Assembly (NCBI RefSeq): GCF_000265425.1
Contig: NC_018014.1
Coordinates: forward strand, 4,030,001-4,094,000
Length of the DNA: 64,000 nucleotides
Direction: 5' to 3'
Source of the DNA: Terriglobus roseus DSM 18391
GTDB lineage: Bacteria > Acidobacteriota > Terriglobia > Terriglobales > Acidobacteriaceae
The notes under the pieces were generated by a model. It was not told the origin of the DNA. It ran no database searches and was given only the letters and a program-made list of their open reading frames with translations. Below, piece after piece: positions 18,115 through 27,476 of the stretch; positions within the stretch are counted from its first letter, which is position 1; each line of letters begins with the position of its first letter. The position numbers were made by a program, and so were the translations under genes.

Positions 18115-19077
18115 TCAAAGCCACCGCTTGAGACGAAAGAAGATCAGCGGCCCACAGGCCGACATCGCCATCAACCCGAGCGCCCAAATGTACCCGTAGT
18201 GCCAATGGAGCTCCGGTATGCGGTCGAAGTTCATGCCGTAGATCGATCCAATCAACGTCGGCGGCAGAAAGATCACAGCAGCCACGCTCAGCGTCTTCAT
18301 GATCGCGTTCTGCTGGATCGAAATCAGGCCGATGCTGGAGTCCAGCAGGAATTGAATTTGTGTCTGTAGAAAGTTGTCATGCTCCGCCAGCGACTGCACA
18401 TCCCGTGCCAGCGTCTTTAGACGCGTATCCAAGCCGTTGTCGTCCACGATCTGCATCTGCAAAAACGGGATCGACCGACCGATGCTGTGAAGGCTCTCCC
18501 GTACGCGCGAAGCTAGCTCGCCGGCATTGCCGATGCGTTTCAGCACTCCCCCCAGGTCCGCCGCCGCAATCTTGTCCATCGAAGTAGCGTTCTGACTGAA
18601 GATTTCCGTAGAGATCGGCTCCAGCGCATCACCGATCTCTTCCAGCAGATCGGCGTCCCGATCAACGACCGTCTCCAGCAGACACAACATCGCAGAAATA
18701 GCGGAATGGAACACGCTATCTGGCTTCTGCGTCTTCGCGGTGAACAGTTGAAACGCCTTAGGATTCGCGTAACGGATCGTGACAAGTTGGTTATCAGCCA
18801 GCACAAGCGTGACACTCGTCAGGCGCGGCTGCATGGATTCCCTTCGCTCCACAAGCCGGATCGTCACAAAGGTGGCGCCATGCTCGCGATACAGAGCGCT
18901 GCTGCTCTCCACCTCGCGCATCTCGTCGCGCGTCGGAATCTCCAACTGCAGCTCTGCCTCCACGCGAATCTCTTCCTCGCGTGACGGCTCGTACAGGTCA
19001 ATCCACAGTGCCTTGCGTAGATCACCTTCTGCGATGGGCAAGAGGTGGCCGTTCTGGTCAGAATAAGTAGTCAGCAT
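18115..19077 (-). CDS. corA: CorA-family magnesium/cobalt transporter
   Basis: This is a membrane channel of about 320 residues for Mg2+ and related divalent cations. The first ~250 residues form the cytoplasmic funnel domain (LWIDLYEPSREEE near the start). Two C-terminal membrane helices follow. The selectivity signature GMN is present as YGMNFDRIPELHWHYGY between them, and the protein ends in basic RLKRW. I chose ATG at 19077, which begins MLTTYSDQNGHLLPIAEGD like other family members; the frame is open to 19206, close to the neighbouring tRNA-Glu gene. It lies between two tRNA genes and appears monocistronic. Confidence 0.9.
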   Translation of the reverse strand: MLTTYSDQNGHLLPIAEGDLRKALWIDLYEPSREEEIRVEAELQLEIPTRDEMREVESSSALYREHGATFVTIRLVERRESMQPRLTSVTLVLADNQLVTIRYANPKAFQLFTAKTQKPDSVFHSAISAMLCLLETVVDRDADLLEEIGDALEPISTEIFSQNATSMDKIAAADLGGVLKRIGNAGELASRVRESLHSIGRSIPFLQMQIVDDNGLDTRLKTLARDVQSLAEHDNFLQTQIQFLLDSSIGLISIQQNAIMKTLSVAAVIFLPPTLIGSIYGMNFDRIPELHWHYGYIWALGLMAMSACGPLIFFRLKRWL

Positions 19078-19222
19078 GGGGCTCAACCCCGAGGTTAGCA
19101 TCGCGACCACTCCTGCACGCGTGCTGAAATCACGCGCAAAGAGCGGCCCTTTGACATAGCAGCCCAAGACATCTAATCTTAGTTCTGGCCTATCCGTTGA
19201 TCCCAACGTGAACAGCGCCCGC

Positions 19223-19298
19223 GTCCCCGTCGTCCAGTGGCCCAGGACACCGCCCTTTCACGGCGGTAACACGGGTTCGAATCCCGTCGGGGACGCCA
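19223..19298 (+). tRNA. tRNA-Glu (anticodon TTC)
   Basis: This 76-base tRNA has acceptor stem GTCCCCG/CGGGGAC. The anticodon stem CCGCC/GGCGG encloses the loop CTTTCAC, giving anticodon TTC. The T-loop is GTTCGAATC and the 3' CCA is encoded. Confidence 0.97.
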
Positions 19299-19430
19299 AC
19301 TCTCTTTCCAATCACATACAAAATTAAGCCCGAGCCAACATGGGCTTGAAAAGGTCGATCAGGGATCCTGATTACGGATATCTCTCTTTCGCGACTCTTC
19401 AGCCCACGCTCGCGCCGGGCCAGCACACGG

Positions 19431-20669
19431 TTATTTTCCCGCGTAGGTTATCCGCCAGATACGGCCCTTGTTGGAATCCGCAACATACAGAGTGCCATCC
19501 GGTGCGACCGCTATGCCCACGGGACGGTAGATAGCTCTCTTTGCATTCTTGTCATCCATGGTTGGACCCGCGAAGCCGTCCGCGAAGACCATCGGCGCGC
19601 CGGCTTTGTTCCCCTTGAATGGGATGAAGACGACGTTATACCCAGCCTGTCCATTTTCTCCACCTTCGTCGGCGGCGCCGTGCAAAGCGACAAACGCGCC
19701 GTCGCGATACATCTTCGGGAAACGCTTGCCTCCATAGAACGCAATGTCCAGCAGGCCGGCGCGACGCGGCTGAAAGAACGCCGCCACAGGCGCGGCGTAA
19801 CTTGCCGCCGCGGGAGTCTTACCGTCGCCGCCATACTCCGGCGCAGTCAAGCGCAACTTACGTGCACCGTCCCAGTACGTGTACGGCCAGCCCATATCCG
19901 TGGACTTCGCGATCCGGAAGATCTCGTCCGGAATGGCGTCATCGTCAGCCTGGCTCACCAGCTCCGGAAACGCGGAATGCGTTCCGTCACGACCGTGCAT
20001 GCCACCGTACAGCGCGTCACCCTTGTGCCAATCAAGCGCAGTCATATCGCGAATACCCGTGGCATAGTGCTCGCCTTCAACGAACTTCTGTCCTGGCTTT
20101 GCATCATCAAAGCTCCACACACCCGCGCGGGTGTCGAGCAGTGGGCACGGCTTCAACCCGACAGGCTTCGTCCCCTTGGGAACCTTTGGATCTGCGCAGA
20201 GGTTGGCATTAGCACCCAGCGACACATACATCCTCCCTGCCCCATCGAAGGCCAAACCGTGACCTCCTGGAGGGATGCCTTCAACGATCACCTGCGGCTC
20301 CGCCTTGGGCACAAGCGCGTTACCGTCAAACGTGAAGCGATACACCGCAGTCAACGTCGCCGCATACAGCGCTCCCTTGTACATGCGGATGCCGGTGCCG
20401 CCGTCGACAGCACCGAAGTGCTCTGTCTGCACGGCTTTGCCATCAGATCCCAGCCGCAGGCCGACGATGCCTGCTTGCACGCCCTTCACACGTCGCATGG
20501 AGACATACAGATCGCCGTTGTCGCGTACCGTGATGTGGCGGGCCGCCCCCAGCCCCTCCGCGACGACGGTCGCATGAAAGCCCTTGGGAAGCGTAAGGCT
20601 ATCCGGCTCCTGCGCCAATAAGGTTCCAGTAAGCAGGCCCAAAGCTAATGCGATCGCAAAATTCTTCAT
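19431..20669 (-). CDS. Secreted sorbosone-dehydrogenase-like beta-propeller protein
   Basis: This 412-residue exported protein has a clear signal peptide (MKNFAIALALGLLTGTLLAQ) followed by a six-bladed propeller of the soluble glucose/sorbosone dehydrogenase type. Family features include GWPYTYWDG and the final blade PVGIAVAPDGTLYVADSNKG. Relatives oxidise aldoses or sorbosone with PQQ in the periplasm; whether this one binds PQQ or is only a propeller cannot be told here. It is a single gene on the minus strand, 210 bases downstream of the GH92 gene. No cytochrome c motif is present. Confidence 0.8.
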   Translation of the reverse strand: MKNFAIALALGLLTGTLLAQEPDSLTLPKGFHATVVAEGLGAARHITVRDNGDLYVSMRRVKGVQAGIVGLRLGSDGKAVQTEHFGAVDGGTGIRMYKGALYAATLTAVYRFTFDGNALVPKAEPQVIVEGIPPGGHGLAFDGAGRMYVSLGANANLCADPKVPKGTKPVGLKPCPLLDTRAGVWSFDDAKPGQKFVEGEHYATGIRDMTALDWHKGDALYGGMHGRDGTHSAFPELVSQADDDAIPDEIFRIAKSTDMGWPYTYWDGARKLRLTAPEYGGDGKTPAAASYAAPVAAFFQPRRAGLLDIAFYGGKRFPKMYRDGAFVALHGAADEGGENGQAGYNVVFIPFKGNKAGAPMVFADGFAGPTMDDKNAKRAIYRPVGIAVAPDGTLYVADSNKGRIWRITYAGK

Positions 20670-20879
20670 CGTCGAGTCAAGTCCCCTCTCCAGACCCCTG
20701 ACAGATACAGGCGACGGAGCAAATGATGTAGGTGTGATGAGGAGAAGTGTACCCGCTTTCGCGATGACTACGTTCCGGGTTTCGCCGACTCCGGTGTGCA
20801 GGAGTTGGCGTCGCCAGCCTTCGAGATGGATGTCTGGCAGGGTTAGGCTAAGTTCACGAGTTCCTTGCCCCCACTCGCC

Positions 20880-23099
20880 TCACTTCTGCTGGGGATTCGA
20901 AGTTGCTTCCAGCTCGAACCGGAGCTCTCCACCCGCCACCAGTTCGTCGTGCAGCAGGTAGGTGCGGCCCAGCACGCGGCCGTTCAGCGTGACCTTGCGC
21001 ACCTTGAACATCCCCTTCGAGGCGCCGGTCGCAACGATGTGCAGACGGTGGCCATTCGGCAGCCGCACCGTCGCGTCATCGAACAGCGGCACGCCAAGCT
21101 CATACCGAGGCGTTCCGGGCGTCACCGGATAGAAGCCCAGCGCAGAGAAGACATACCACGCCGACATCTGCCCTGCATCGTCATTGCCCTGCAGACCGCC
21201 GGGGCTGTCCTGGTACAGCGTCCGCAGAATCTGCCGCACCTGGAACTGCGTCTTCGCCGGCTGATCGGCAAAGTTATACAGGTAGGCCAGGTGATGGCTC
21301 GGTTCGTTGCCATGGTTGTAGGCACCAGCCTTGAACAGATCGTCCAGCCGCGCCGTGAACTTCGGCTTGCCGCCCAGCAGGTCCACCAGCGCCGGCATAT
21401 CCTGCAGGACAAAGAACGTGTACTGGCTGGGCAATCCCTCGGTGATCCATGTCGCTGCCTTGTTCGGATCGAACGGCGTCGCCCAGGTCCCGTCGGCATG
21501 ACGCCCACGCGCATATCCGACCGACGGATCAATCACCTTCCGGAAGTTCTGACCGCGATCGAAAAACTGCTTCGCCTCGGCGCCATGTCCCGTCCACTGC
21601 GCCATACGACCCACCAGAAAGTCGTCATACGCATACTCCAGGGTGCGCGAAACCTGCTCGTCCGGATGGAATGCATCGCTGATGTGGTCTTCCAACGGGA
21701 TGTAGCCATACTTCAGATACGAATCCAGCCCGCGGCGTCCCCGGCCATCCAGGTAAAGCTCCTTCGTCTCAGGCCCCTGCGTCGCATTCTTCTTCATCAG
21801 CCGGTAGGCCTGCTGCACATCAAAATTCCGAATTCCCTTCACATACGCGTCTGCGATCACAGCGTCCGCGTGATCGCCGACCATCTCGGTCGTGTAGCTG
21901 CTCCACGCCGGATAGATCGGGAGGAAGCCGCCCTGCTCCCCCTTCACCAGCAGCGACTGCACCATGTCGCGCTCCCGCTTCGGCTGCAGCACCGTCAGCA
22001 ACGGATGAACGGCGCGGAAGGTGTCCCACAGGGAAAAGTCGTCGTAATACGTGAAGCCCTTGGCGACCTCAATCTTGCCGTTCCCGGCAAACCGCGGGTA
22101 GCTGCCATCCCGATCACTCAGGATTCGTGGCAGCAGCATCGAGTGAAAAAGAGCCGTGTAGAAGATCGTCCGATCGCTAGCCGATGCAGTCGGTCCCACC
22201 TGGATCTGGCCCAGCGCAGACTCCCAGGCAGCCTTCGCATTCGCTACCACCGCGTCGAAACCACCCGCGGGCACCTCATCCAGGTTCCGCCGTGCCGCCT
22301 CAAGACTGGTGAAGGATGTGCCGACCTGGGCGACGACGTCCCTGCTGCCCGCCAGGTCGAATGACACGTAAGCACCCGCGGCTGACTTGGTTCCGCTCTG
22401 CTCCTGCGCGCCCTCCTTCCGGCTGTCGCCACTCCAAACCCCACCCACAGTAAAGGGCCGGCTGAACCGCACGACGAAGTAGCCCCGATTCCCCGTCGGC
22501 TTACCGGATCCCGCATAGATTCGGAAGATCGGGTTCTCACCCGTAATCTCCTGCTTCGCCGCATTAATCCGAACCGTCCCAACGCCCAGGCGATGGTTCT
22601 CCTGCACGGCGACGAAGCCACCCTTCGCCCCGTCCGGAAAACGGAACCGCATCACGCCACTGCGTTCCGTCCCTGTCACATCCGCGTGGATTCCCGTATC
22701 CAGATCCACGGAGTACTCGTAGGCGCGGCTCTTCTCACGCGCATGATCCAACCGCGAAGATCGTCCCTGCGGATCCAGAACCTTCGAAGACAGCAGCGGC
22801 ATCAGCGTCACGCTGCCGTAATCCTGCGTGCACGAACCACTCAGAAAGTGGCTTCCCCGAAACCCCTGCAGCCGCGTATCCGCAACATAGTAGGGCGCGA
22901 TGCACTTGGTCTCGCCGTCGCGGGTCTGCGGCGTCCACTGCGTCATGGCAAACGGAACGCCCGCCGCCGGAAAGGTCTGCCCCTCTGCAGCGGTCCCGAT
23001 CAAAGGATTCACAGCATCGGCAGGAGAGACTTGCGCGCCGGCAGAAAGAGCCACCAGCAAACCGGAAGAGAGAAGAAGGGGAAGACGAGCGGGCTTCAT
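20880..23099 (-). CDS. GH92 alpha-mannosidase (secreted)
   Basis: This 739-residue secreted glycoside hydrolase of family 92 (calcium-dependent exo-alpha-mannosidases) is probably periplasmic or exported. After the signal peptide (LPLLLSSGLLVALSAGAQ) the mature protein begins with the family start VNPLIGTAAEGQTFPAAGVP. Conserved blocks include LQGFRGSHFLSGSC, LWDTFRAVHPLLTVLQP and GNDDAGQMSAWYVFSALGFY. I chose ATG at 23099; the frame is open to 23165 but the extra residues precede the signal peptide. It would release mannose from fungal or plant glycans. Its relation to the neighbouring propeller protein is unclear. Confidence 0.93.
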   Translation of the reverse strand: MKPARLPLLLSSGLLVALSAGAQVSPADAVNPLIGTAAEGQTFPAAGVPFAMTQWTPQTRDGETKCIAPYYVADTRLQGFRGSHFLSGSCTQDYGSVTLMPLLSSKVLDPQGRSSRLDHAREKSRAYEYSVDLDTGIHADVTGTERSGVMRFRFPDGAKGGFVAVQENHRLGVGTVRINAAKQEITGENPIFRIYAGSGKPTGNRGYFVVRFSRPFTVGGVWSGDSRKEGAQEQSGTKSAAGAYVSFDLAGSRDVVAQVGTSFTSLEAARRNLDEVPAGGFDAVVANAKAAWESALGQIQVGPTASASDRTIFYTALFHSMLLPRILSDRDGSYPRFAGNGKIEVAKGFTYYDDFSLWDTFRAVHPLLTVLQPKRERDMVQSLLVKGEQGGFLPIYPAWSSYTTEMVGDHADAVIADAYVKGIRNFDVQQAYRLMKKNATQGPETKELYLDGRGRRGLDSYLKYGYIPLEDHISDAFHPDEQVSRTLEYAYDDFLVGRMAQWTGHGAEAKQFFDRGQNFRKVIDPSVGYARGRHADGTWATPFDPNKAATWITEGLPSQYTFFVLQDMPALVDLLGGKPKFTARLDDLFKAGAYNHGNEPSHHLAYLYNFADQPAKTQFQVRQILRTLYQDSPGGLQGNDDAGQMSAWYVFSALGFYPVTPGTPRYELGVPLFDDATVRLPNGHRLHIVATGASKGMFKVRKVTLNGRVLGRTYLLHDELVAGGELRFELEATSNPQQK

Positions 23100-23331
23100 A
23101 AGCAAGACGTATTGTTCGCACACAACGCTAGAAAAGCAAGTAGACAGTGAATCTCTGGCGGTCAAGACTTAGCTTCGCTGGTGTGAAATGCGTAACCCTC
23201 TGCCTCAGCGCCAGCTACATCTCCCACTCCGCTGGAAGGCCTGTACACAACCGCCACTCCCCCGCACCACCACATCAAAGCTGAACGCCAATCGCGGGCG
23301 ACGACCAGCGTGAGCTTGCATCCCATCCTCC

Positions 23332-25017
23332 ATGGCACCCAGGAAAGGCCCCTCCAAAGCGGCCCACTCGAAGACAAAAACCGCGGCCGCTCCACCGAAC
23401 GAGAAGGCGCAAGACGCAGCCGCCCCCGGCATGAGCGAGCCGGATGCCAAACGCATCCCACACCCGGCGCGAGAGAAGGCGATCCACGCCGCTACGTCGA
23501 TCCGAGAGACCGCGAAACGCGCTGGGAAGACCTCTACGTCCAAACGCAGCAAAAAGGCAATTGGCAGCGAGCGGGAGCACCGCGAAGCCGCCGCCTATGA
23601 AGCACTCTCACCCGACCTGCCAGAGGCCCTCCGTCGCATCGCCAGCAACGACCGCGTCACCGTCCGCCGTGACGGCGCACCCAAGCCAGACGGCAAGGTC
23701 GTCGTCTACTGGATGCAGCGTGCGGAACGCGGCGTCGACAATCCCGCGCTCGACGTCGCCGTCGAAGTCGCCAACGAACTCGGCCTGCCGGTCGTCGCCT
23801 TCTTCAGTGGCGTCTCAAACTTCCCGCACGGTGTCCTTCGCGGTTACATCTTCCTCAACGAAGGTCTGCGGGATGTAGAGACCGATCTGCGCGAACGCAA
23901 CGTCCCCTTCATCCTCCGCAACGCTCCGCACGAGGATCGGCTCCAGTTCTTCCAGGACGTAGACGCAGCCATCGTCATCGGCGATGAGAACCCAATGCGC
24001 GTGCCCGAGGGCTGGCGCAAACAGGTGCAGTCCAAGCTCAAGATGCCCTTCTGGACGGTCGATGCCGACGTCATCGTGCCCACCAAACGCTACGAAAAGG
24101 CGCCCTATGCGGCCTACACCATCCGCGGCCGGCTCTGGAAGATGCTGCCCGAATACCTTGAGGAATCCACTAACCCGCGTGCCAAACACACATGGCACAA
24201 GCCGCATGGCTTCCGCAGCGACGATCCGCAAGAAGACATGACCAAAGGCTGGAAGGATCTCGACCGCACCGTAGGCAAGGCAGAAGACCTCGACGGTGGC
24301 TCCCACGCCGCACTGCGGCGGCTAAAGCACTTCGTCACGCATCTGTTGCCCTCCTACGCACAGCAGCGCAATCACCCCGAAGTCGACGGCACCTCCCTGC
24401 TCTCGCCCTACCTGCACTTCGGCCACATCAGTCCGCTCCGCATCTACCTCGAGATCGAGAAGGCGGCCGCAGCCAATCCAAAGCTGCGCGAAAGCGCCGA
24501 CAGCTTCCTCGACGAAATGGTCACCTGGCGCGAACTCTGCATCGCCTGGGTCAAGTGGGATCCCAACTACGACAACCCCGAGACCGCCGAAGCATGGGCG
24601 CGCAAGACCGTCGAAGCCCACGCCCACGACAAGCGCGAACACCTCTACACGCTCAAACAGCTTGAGCCCGCAGAAACCTACGATGAGCTATGGAACGCCG
24701 CCCAGCGCCAGATGGTACGCCGCGGCTGGATGCACAACATGATGCGCATGTACTGGGCGAAGAAGGTCCTCGAGTGGTCCCACTCAAACGCCGACGCCAT
24801 GAAGGCGCTCATCCACCTGAACGACAAGTACTTCCTCGATGGTCGAGACCCCGGCGGCTACGCCGGCATCGCATGGGCCGTCTACGGCAAGTTCGACCGC
24901 CCCTGGGGAGAGCGACCCATCTTCGGCAAAATCCGCTATATGAGCGGCGCCAGCACCGGTCGCAAGTTCAACTCGCGAGCCTACATCGAGCAGAATCCGC
25001 CACTCGATAAGCCATAG
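23332..25017 (+). CDS. phr: Class II CPD photolyase with long basic N-terminal extension
   Basis: This flavoprotein repairs cyclobutane pyrimidine dimers with blue light. The photolyase homology region starts near residue 105 (VTVRRDGAPKPDGKVVVYWM). The C-terminal FAD-binding part includes LLSPYLHFGHISP, DEMVTWRELCIAWV and the class II block QMVRRGWMHNMMRMYWAKK, then FLDGRDPGGYAGIAWAVYGK. The first ~100 residues are rich in Lys, Arg, Ala and Pro and are not part of the enzyme core; they resemble a disordered DNA-binding tail. No clear ribosome-binding site precedes ATG 23332, and an internal ATG at 23431 would shorten the tail. The gene is divergent from GH92 and followed by two hairpins. Confidence 0.93.
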   Translation: MAPRKGPSKAAHSKTKTAAAPPNEKAQDAAAPGMSEPDAKRIPHPAREKAIHAATSIRETAKRAGKTSTSKRSKKAIGSEREHREAAAYEALSPDLPEALRRIASNDRVTVRRDGAPKPDGKVVVYWMQRAERGVDNPALDVAVEVANELGLPVVAFFSGVSNFPHGVLRGYIFLNEGLRDVETDLRERNVPFILRNAPHEDRLQFFQDVDAAIVIGDENPMRVPEGWRKQVQSKLKMPFWTVDADVIVPTKRYEKAPYAAYTIRGRLWKMLPEYLEESTNPRAKHTWHKPHGFRSDDPQEDMTKGWKDLDRTVGKAEDLDGGSHAALRRLKHFVTHLLPSYAQQRNHPEVDGTSLLSPYLHFGHISPLRIYLEIEKAAAANPKLRESADSFLDEMVTWRELCIAWVKWDPNYDNPETAEAWARKTVEAHAHDKREHLYTLKQLEPAETYDELWNAAQRQMVRRGWMHNMMRMYWAKKVLEWSHSNADAMKALIHLNDKYFLDGRDPGGYAGIAWAVYGKFDRPWGERPIFGKIRYMSGASTGRKFNSRAYIEQNPPLDKP

Positions 25018-25065
25018 AAGCACAGCATCGATATGGCTCGAGGTGACTGCCTTCCTATCGAAGGT

Positions 25066-25126
25066 GCAGGTAAGCTTCTACCTGCAAAGCCACCTACGAC
25101 GACCGACAGTCATTTCGTCGGTCGTC
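25066..25126 (+). terminator. Two tandem hairpins downstream of the photolyase gene
   Basis: The first hairpin is GCAGGTA/TACCTGC (25066-25072 and 25079-25085). The second is a perfect 10-bp stem GACGACCGAC/GTCGGTCGTC (25098-25107 and 25117-25126) with a 9-base loop. No T-run follows, so a factor-independent terminator is not certain. Confidence 0.45.
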
Positions 25127-25486
25127 TAACGTGAGGAACTTTCACCCACGAACCGCAGTTTCGAGACCCCGGGGCTAACTACGATAAGTCACCCCCCGTT
25201 CGATACCACCGCCTCTAAATTAGCCATAAGTGACCACAGATCCTGCGTCTTTGTCAGTTTCTTAAAATGAATCGACACAAGCGATTGGGACATACCCATT
25301 CAATCCCAATCGCTCATAGCAATAACTTGCCCTCACCATCTTGCTCTGCGAAATCTCGATTTATCGGCAAAATTAACTATGTCCGGTAGCGAACGGTAGA
25401 TGGGTCCGTCAGGGTTTACCTTCAGCAACATAAGGGAATGCATAATTGCGATCACACGATGCAACATGCGCTCGAGGCTGAATATC
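25127..25486. other. Intergenic region before the PAS kinase gene
   Basis: About 360 bases of lower-GC, non-coding sequence lie between the hairpins and the kinase start. The region should contain the kinase promoter. No recognisable gene, operator or repeat was found in it. Confidence 0.35.
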
Positions 25487-27469
25487 GTGACCAGTGATTC
25501 CGAGCAACTCTCCTCCATTCCAGATAAGGTAGACAGCTTCGCTGCCCGCGTGTCTCACCCCGCGGACTGGGTCTTCCTGCAGCCCGCGATCCTCGACCAG
25601 ATGCACGATTCCATCATCGTTACCGACCTGGACGGCATCGTCACGGGATGTAACCGCGCTTCGTGCCAGATCTACGGCTATGCAAAGGATGAACTGATCG
25701 GGAAGAGCGTAACCATCCTCTATCCCAAAGAGGATCGACACCTCCTGCAAGAGCAGGTAATACCGACCGTCATCTCCACAGGTTTTTTCCGCGGAGAACA
25801 GCGTAACCGGACCAGATCCGGCGATTCCATCTACGTCCACCTTTCGATCTCGCTGCTTCGAGATGGCGAAGACAAACCGGCAGGCATGGTCGGCTTCTCC
25901 GTCAACGTAACCCACCAGAAGCTGGGTGACCTTGCGATCCTGCGCCATGATGATGTGCAGCGACAGTTAAGTGCAGAACGTACCGAAAACGATCTGATGC
26001 GGCTACTCTTCGCTGCAGTCGAGAAGGCTGAAGATGTCTTCCTCATCACGGAGGCGGAACCCATCGATCAGCCCGGTCCTCGCATCGTCTATGTCAACCA
26101 GGCTTTTGAAAAGATGACAGGATATACAGCGGACGAGGTCGTCGGAAAGACGCCGCGCATCCTCCAGGGCCCTCGCACAGACAGAGCAGCGCTCGATCGC
26201 ATCCGCACGGCACTCAGCTCCTGGAAGCCGGTTCGGGAGGAGATGACGAACTACCGCAAAGACGGATCGGAGTTCACCGTCGATCTCTCCATCGTTCCGA
26301 TCGCGGATGAGAAGGGCTGGTACACCCACTGGATGGCAATCCAGCGAGATACCACCGAGAAGAGCAAGATTCTCAAGGCAATTGAACAGAACGAAACCCG
26401 GCTGCATTTCCTCACCGAGTCCATTCCACAACTCCTCTGGACTGCGAAGAAGGATGGATCGTGCGAGTTCGTCAGCGAGTCTTACGCGAGGTTCCTCGGC
26501 GTGGAACCAAGCGCCTGTCTCGGACAAGGGTGGTACCAGTTCACCCATCCGGATGACATCAGCCGTGCCGTAGAGGTATGGAAAGAATCGATCGAACAGA
26601 AACACACCTTCGTCGTGGAGTACCGCCTTCGCCGGTACGACGGCGAGTACATCTGGTTTCTCCACCGCGCCGTGCCGCGTATCTCCGACACAGGCGAAAC
26701 CCTTGAATGGATCGGCAGTTCTACCGACATCGAGCAGCAGAAGCGCAGCGAAGCGGCAATCCGGCAAACGGAAAAACTGGCCGCTGTAGGACGCCTGGCG
26801 TCGAGTATCTCCCACGAGATCAACAATCCTCTCGCCTCGGTGACCAACCTCCTCTACCTGCTGGGTTCGCAGGCCTCACTCACCAAGACCGCGCAGGAAT
26901 ATGTACGCACAGCCCAGGAAGAACTGGCCCGCGTTAGTGAGATCACGACGCAGACGCTGCGCTTCCATAACCAGTCGACATTACCGGCACCAACGCGGAT
27001 CTCAGAAGTTCTCGACTCGCTCTTATCCTTTTACCGACCCAAACTCGCGTCAGCCGGCGTCACGGTGCGCCGGGAGTACGAAAGAACCGAGCAACTGAAC
27101 TGCCTGGCCGGTGATATCCGGCAAGCGCTCTCAAATCTGATTGGAAACGCTATCGACGCGTCCTCAAAAGGCGGACGCCTCAGAATCCGTCTGCGTCCCT
27201 CGGTCACCTGGAAGTACCGCAAACATCGCGGCGTGCGCATCACCATCGCGGACACCGGGCATGGCATTCCAAAAGAAACCCTGCACCGCATCTTTGAGCC
27301 CTTCTACACCACCAAAGGCATCTCCGGCACGGGACTTGGCCTATGGATCACAAAGGACCTCATCGCCAAGCATGAAGGCAGAATCTCAATGCGCAGTTCA
27401 ACGGGAGCCGATTCGCACGGAACCGTCATCTCGATCCTTCTGCCCTTCGAGCTGAAACGACCGCTCTAA
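25487..27469 (+). CDS. Soluble three-PAS sensor histidine kinase
   Basis: This cytoplasmic hybrid-free kinase has about 660 residues. Three PAS domains follow each other: the first contains MHDSIIVTDLDGIVTGCNRA, the second YVNQAFEKMTGYTADEVVGK with the LOV/PAS-like run TPRILQGPRTDRAAL, and the third ESIPQLLWTAKKDGSCEFVS. The HisKA box is SISHEINNPLASVTNLLYLL. The ATPase domain has NLIGNAIDAS, ADTGHGIP and FEPFYTTKGISGTGLGLWI. No receiver or membrane segment is seen, and no NCRFLQ cysteine motif for flavin photochemistry. I prefer GTG at 25487 (GAGG nine bases upstream); ATGs at 25400 and 25466 are alternatives. It ends seven bases from the convergent phytochrome gene, which lacks a kinase. 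Confidence 0.88.
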   Translation: MTSDSEQLSSIPDKVDSFAARVSHPADWVFLQPAILDQMHDSIIVTDLDGIVTGCNRASCQIYGYAKDELIGKSVTILYPKEDRHLLQEQVIPTVISTGFFRGEQRNRTRSGDSIYVHLSISLLRDGEDKPAGMVGFSVNVTHQKLGDLAILRHDDVQRQLSAERTENDLMRLLFAAVEKAEDVFLITEAEPIDQPGPRIVYVNQAFEKMTGYTADEVVGKTPRILQGPRTDRAALDRIRTALSSWKPVREEMTNYRKDGSEFTVDLSIVPIADEKGWYTHWMAIQRDTTEKSKILKAIEQNETRLHFLTESIPQLLWTAKKDGSCEFVSESYARFLGVEPSACLGQGWYQFTHPDDISRAVEVWKESIEQKHTFVVEYRLRRYDGEYIWFLHRAVPRISDTGETLEWIGSSTDIEQQKRSEAAIRQTEKLAAVGRLASSISHEINNPLASVTNLLYLLGSQASLTKTAQEYVRTAQEELARVSEITTQTLRFHNQSTLPAPTRISEVLDSLLSFYRPKLASAGVTVRREYERTEQLNCLAGDIRQALSNLIGNAIDASSKGGRLRIRLRPSVTWKYRKHRGVRITIADTGHGIPKETLHRIFEPFYTTKGISGTGLGLWITKDLIAKHEGRISMRSSTGADSHGTVISILLPFELKRPL

Positions 27470-27476
27470 GTTGCGC

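Noticed and set aside
20865-22364. Long plus-strand frame across the GH92 gene
   Set aside because: Antisense shadow of a well-supported gene; Arg/Gln/His-rich as expected for such frames.
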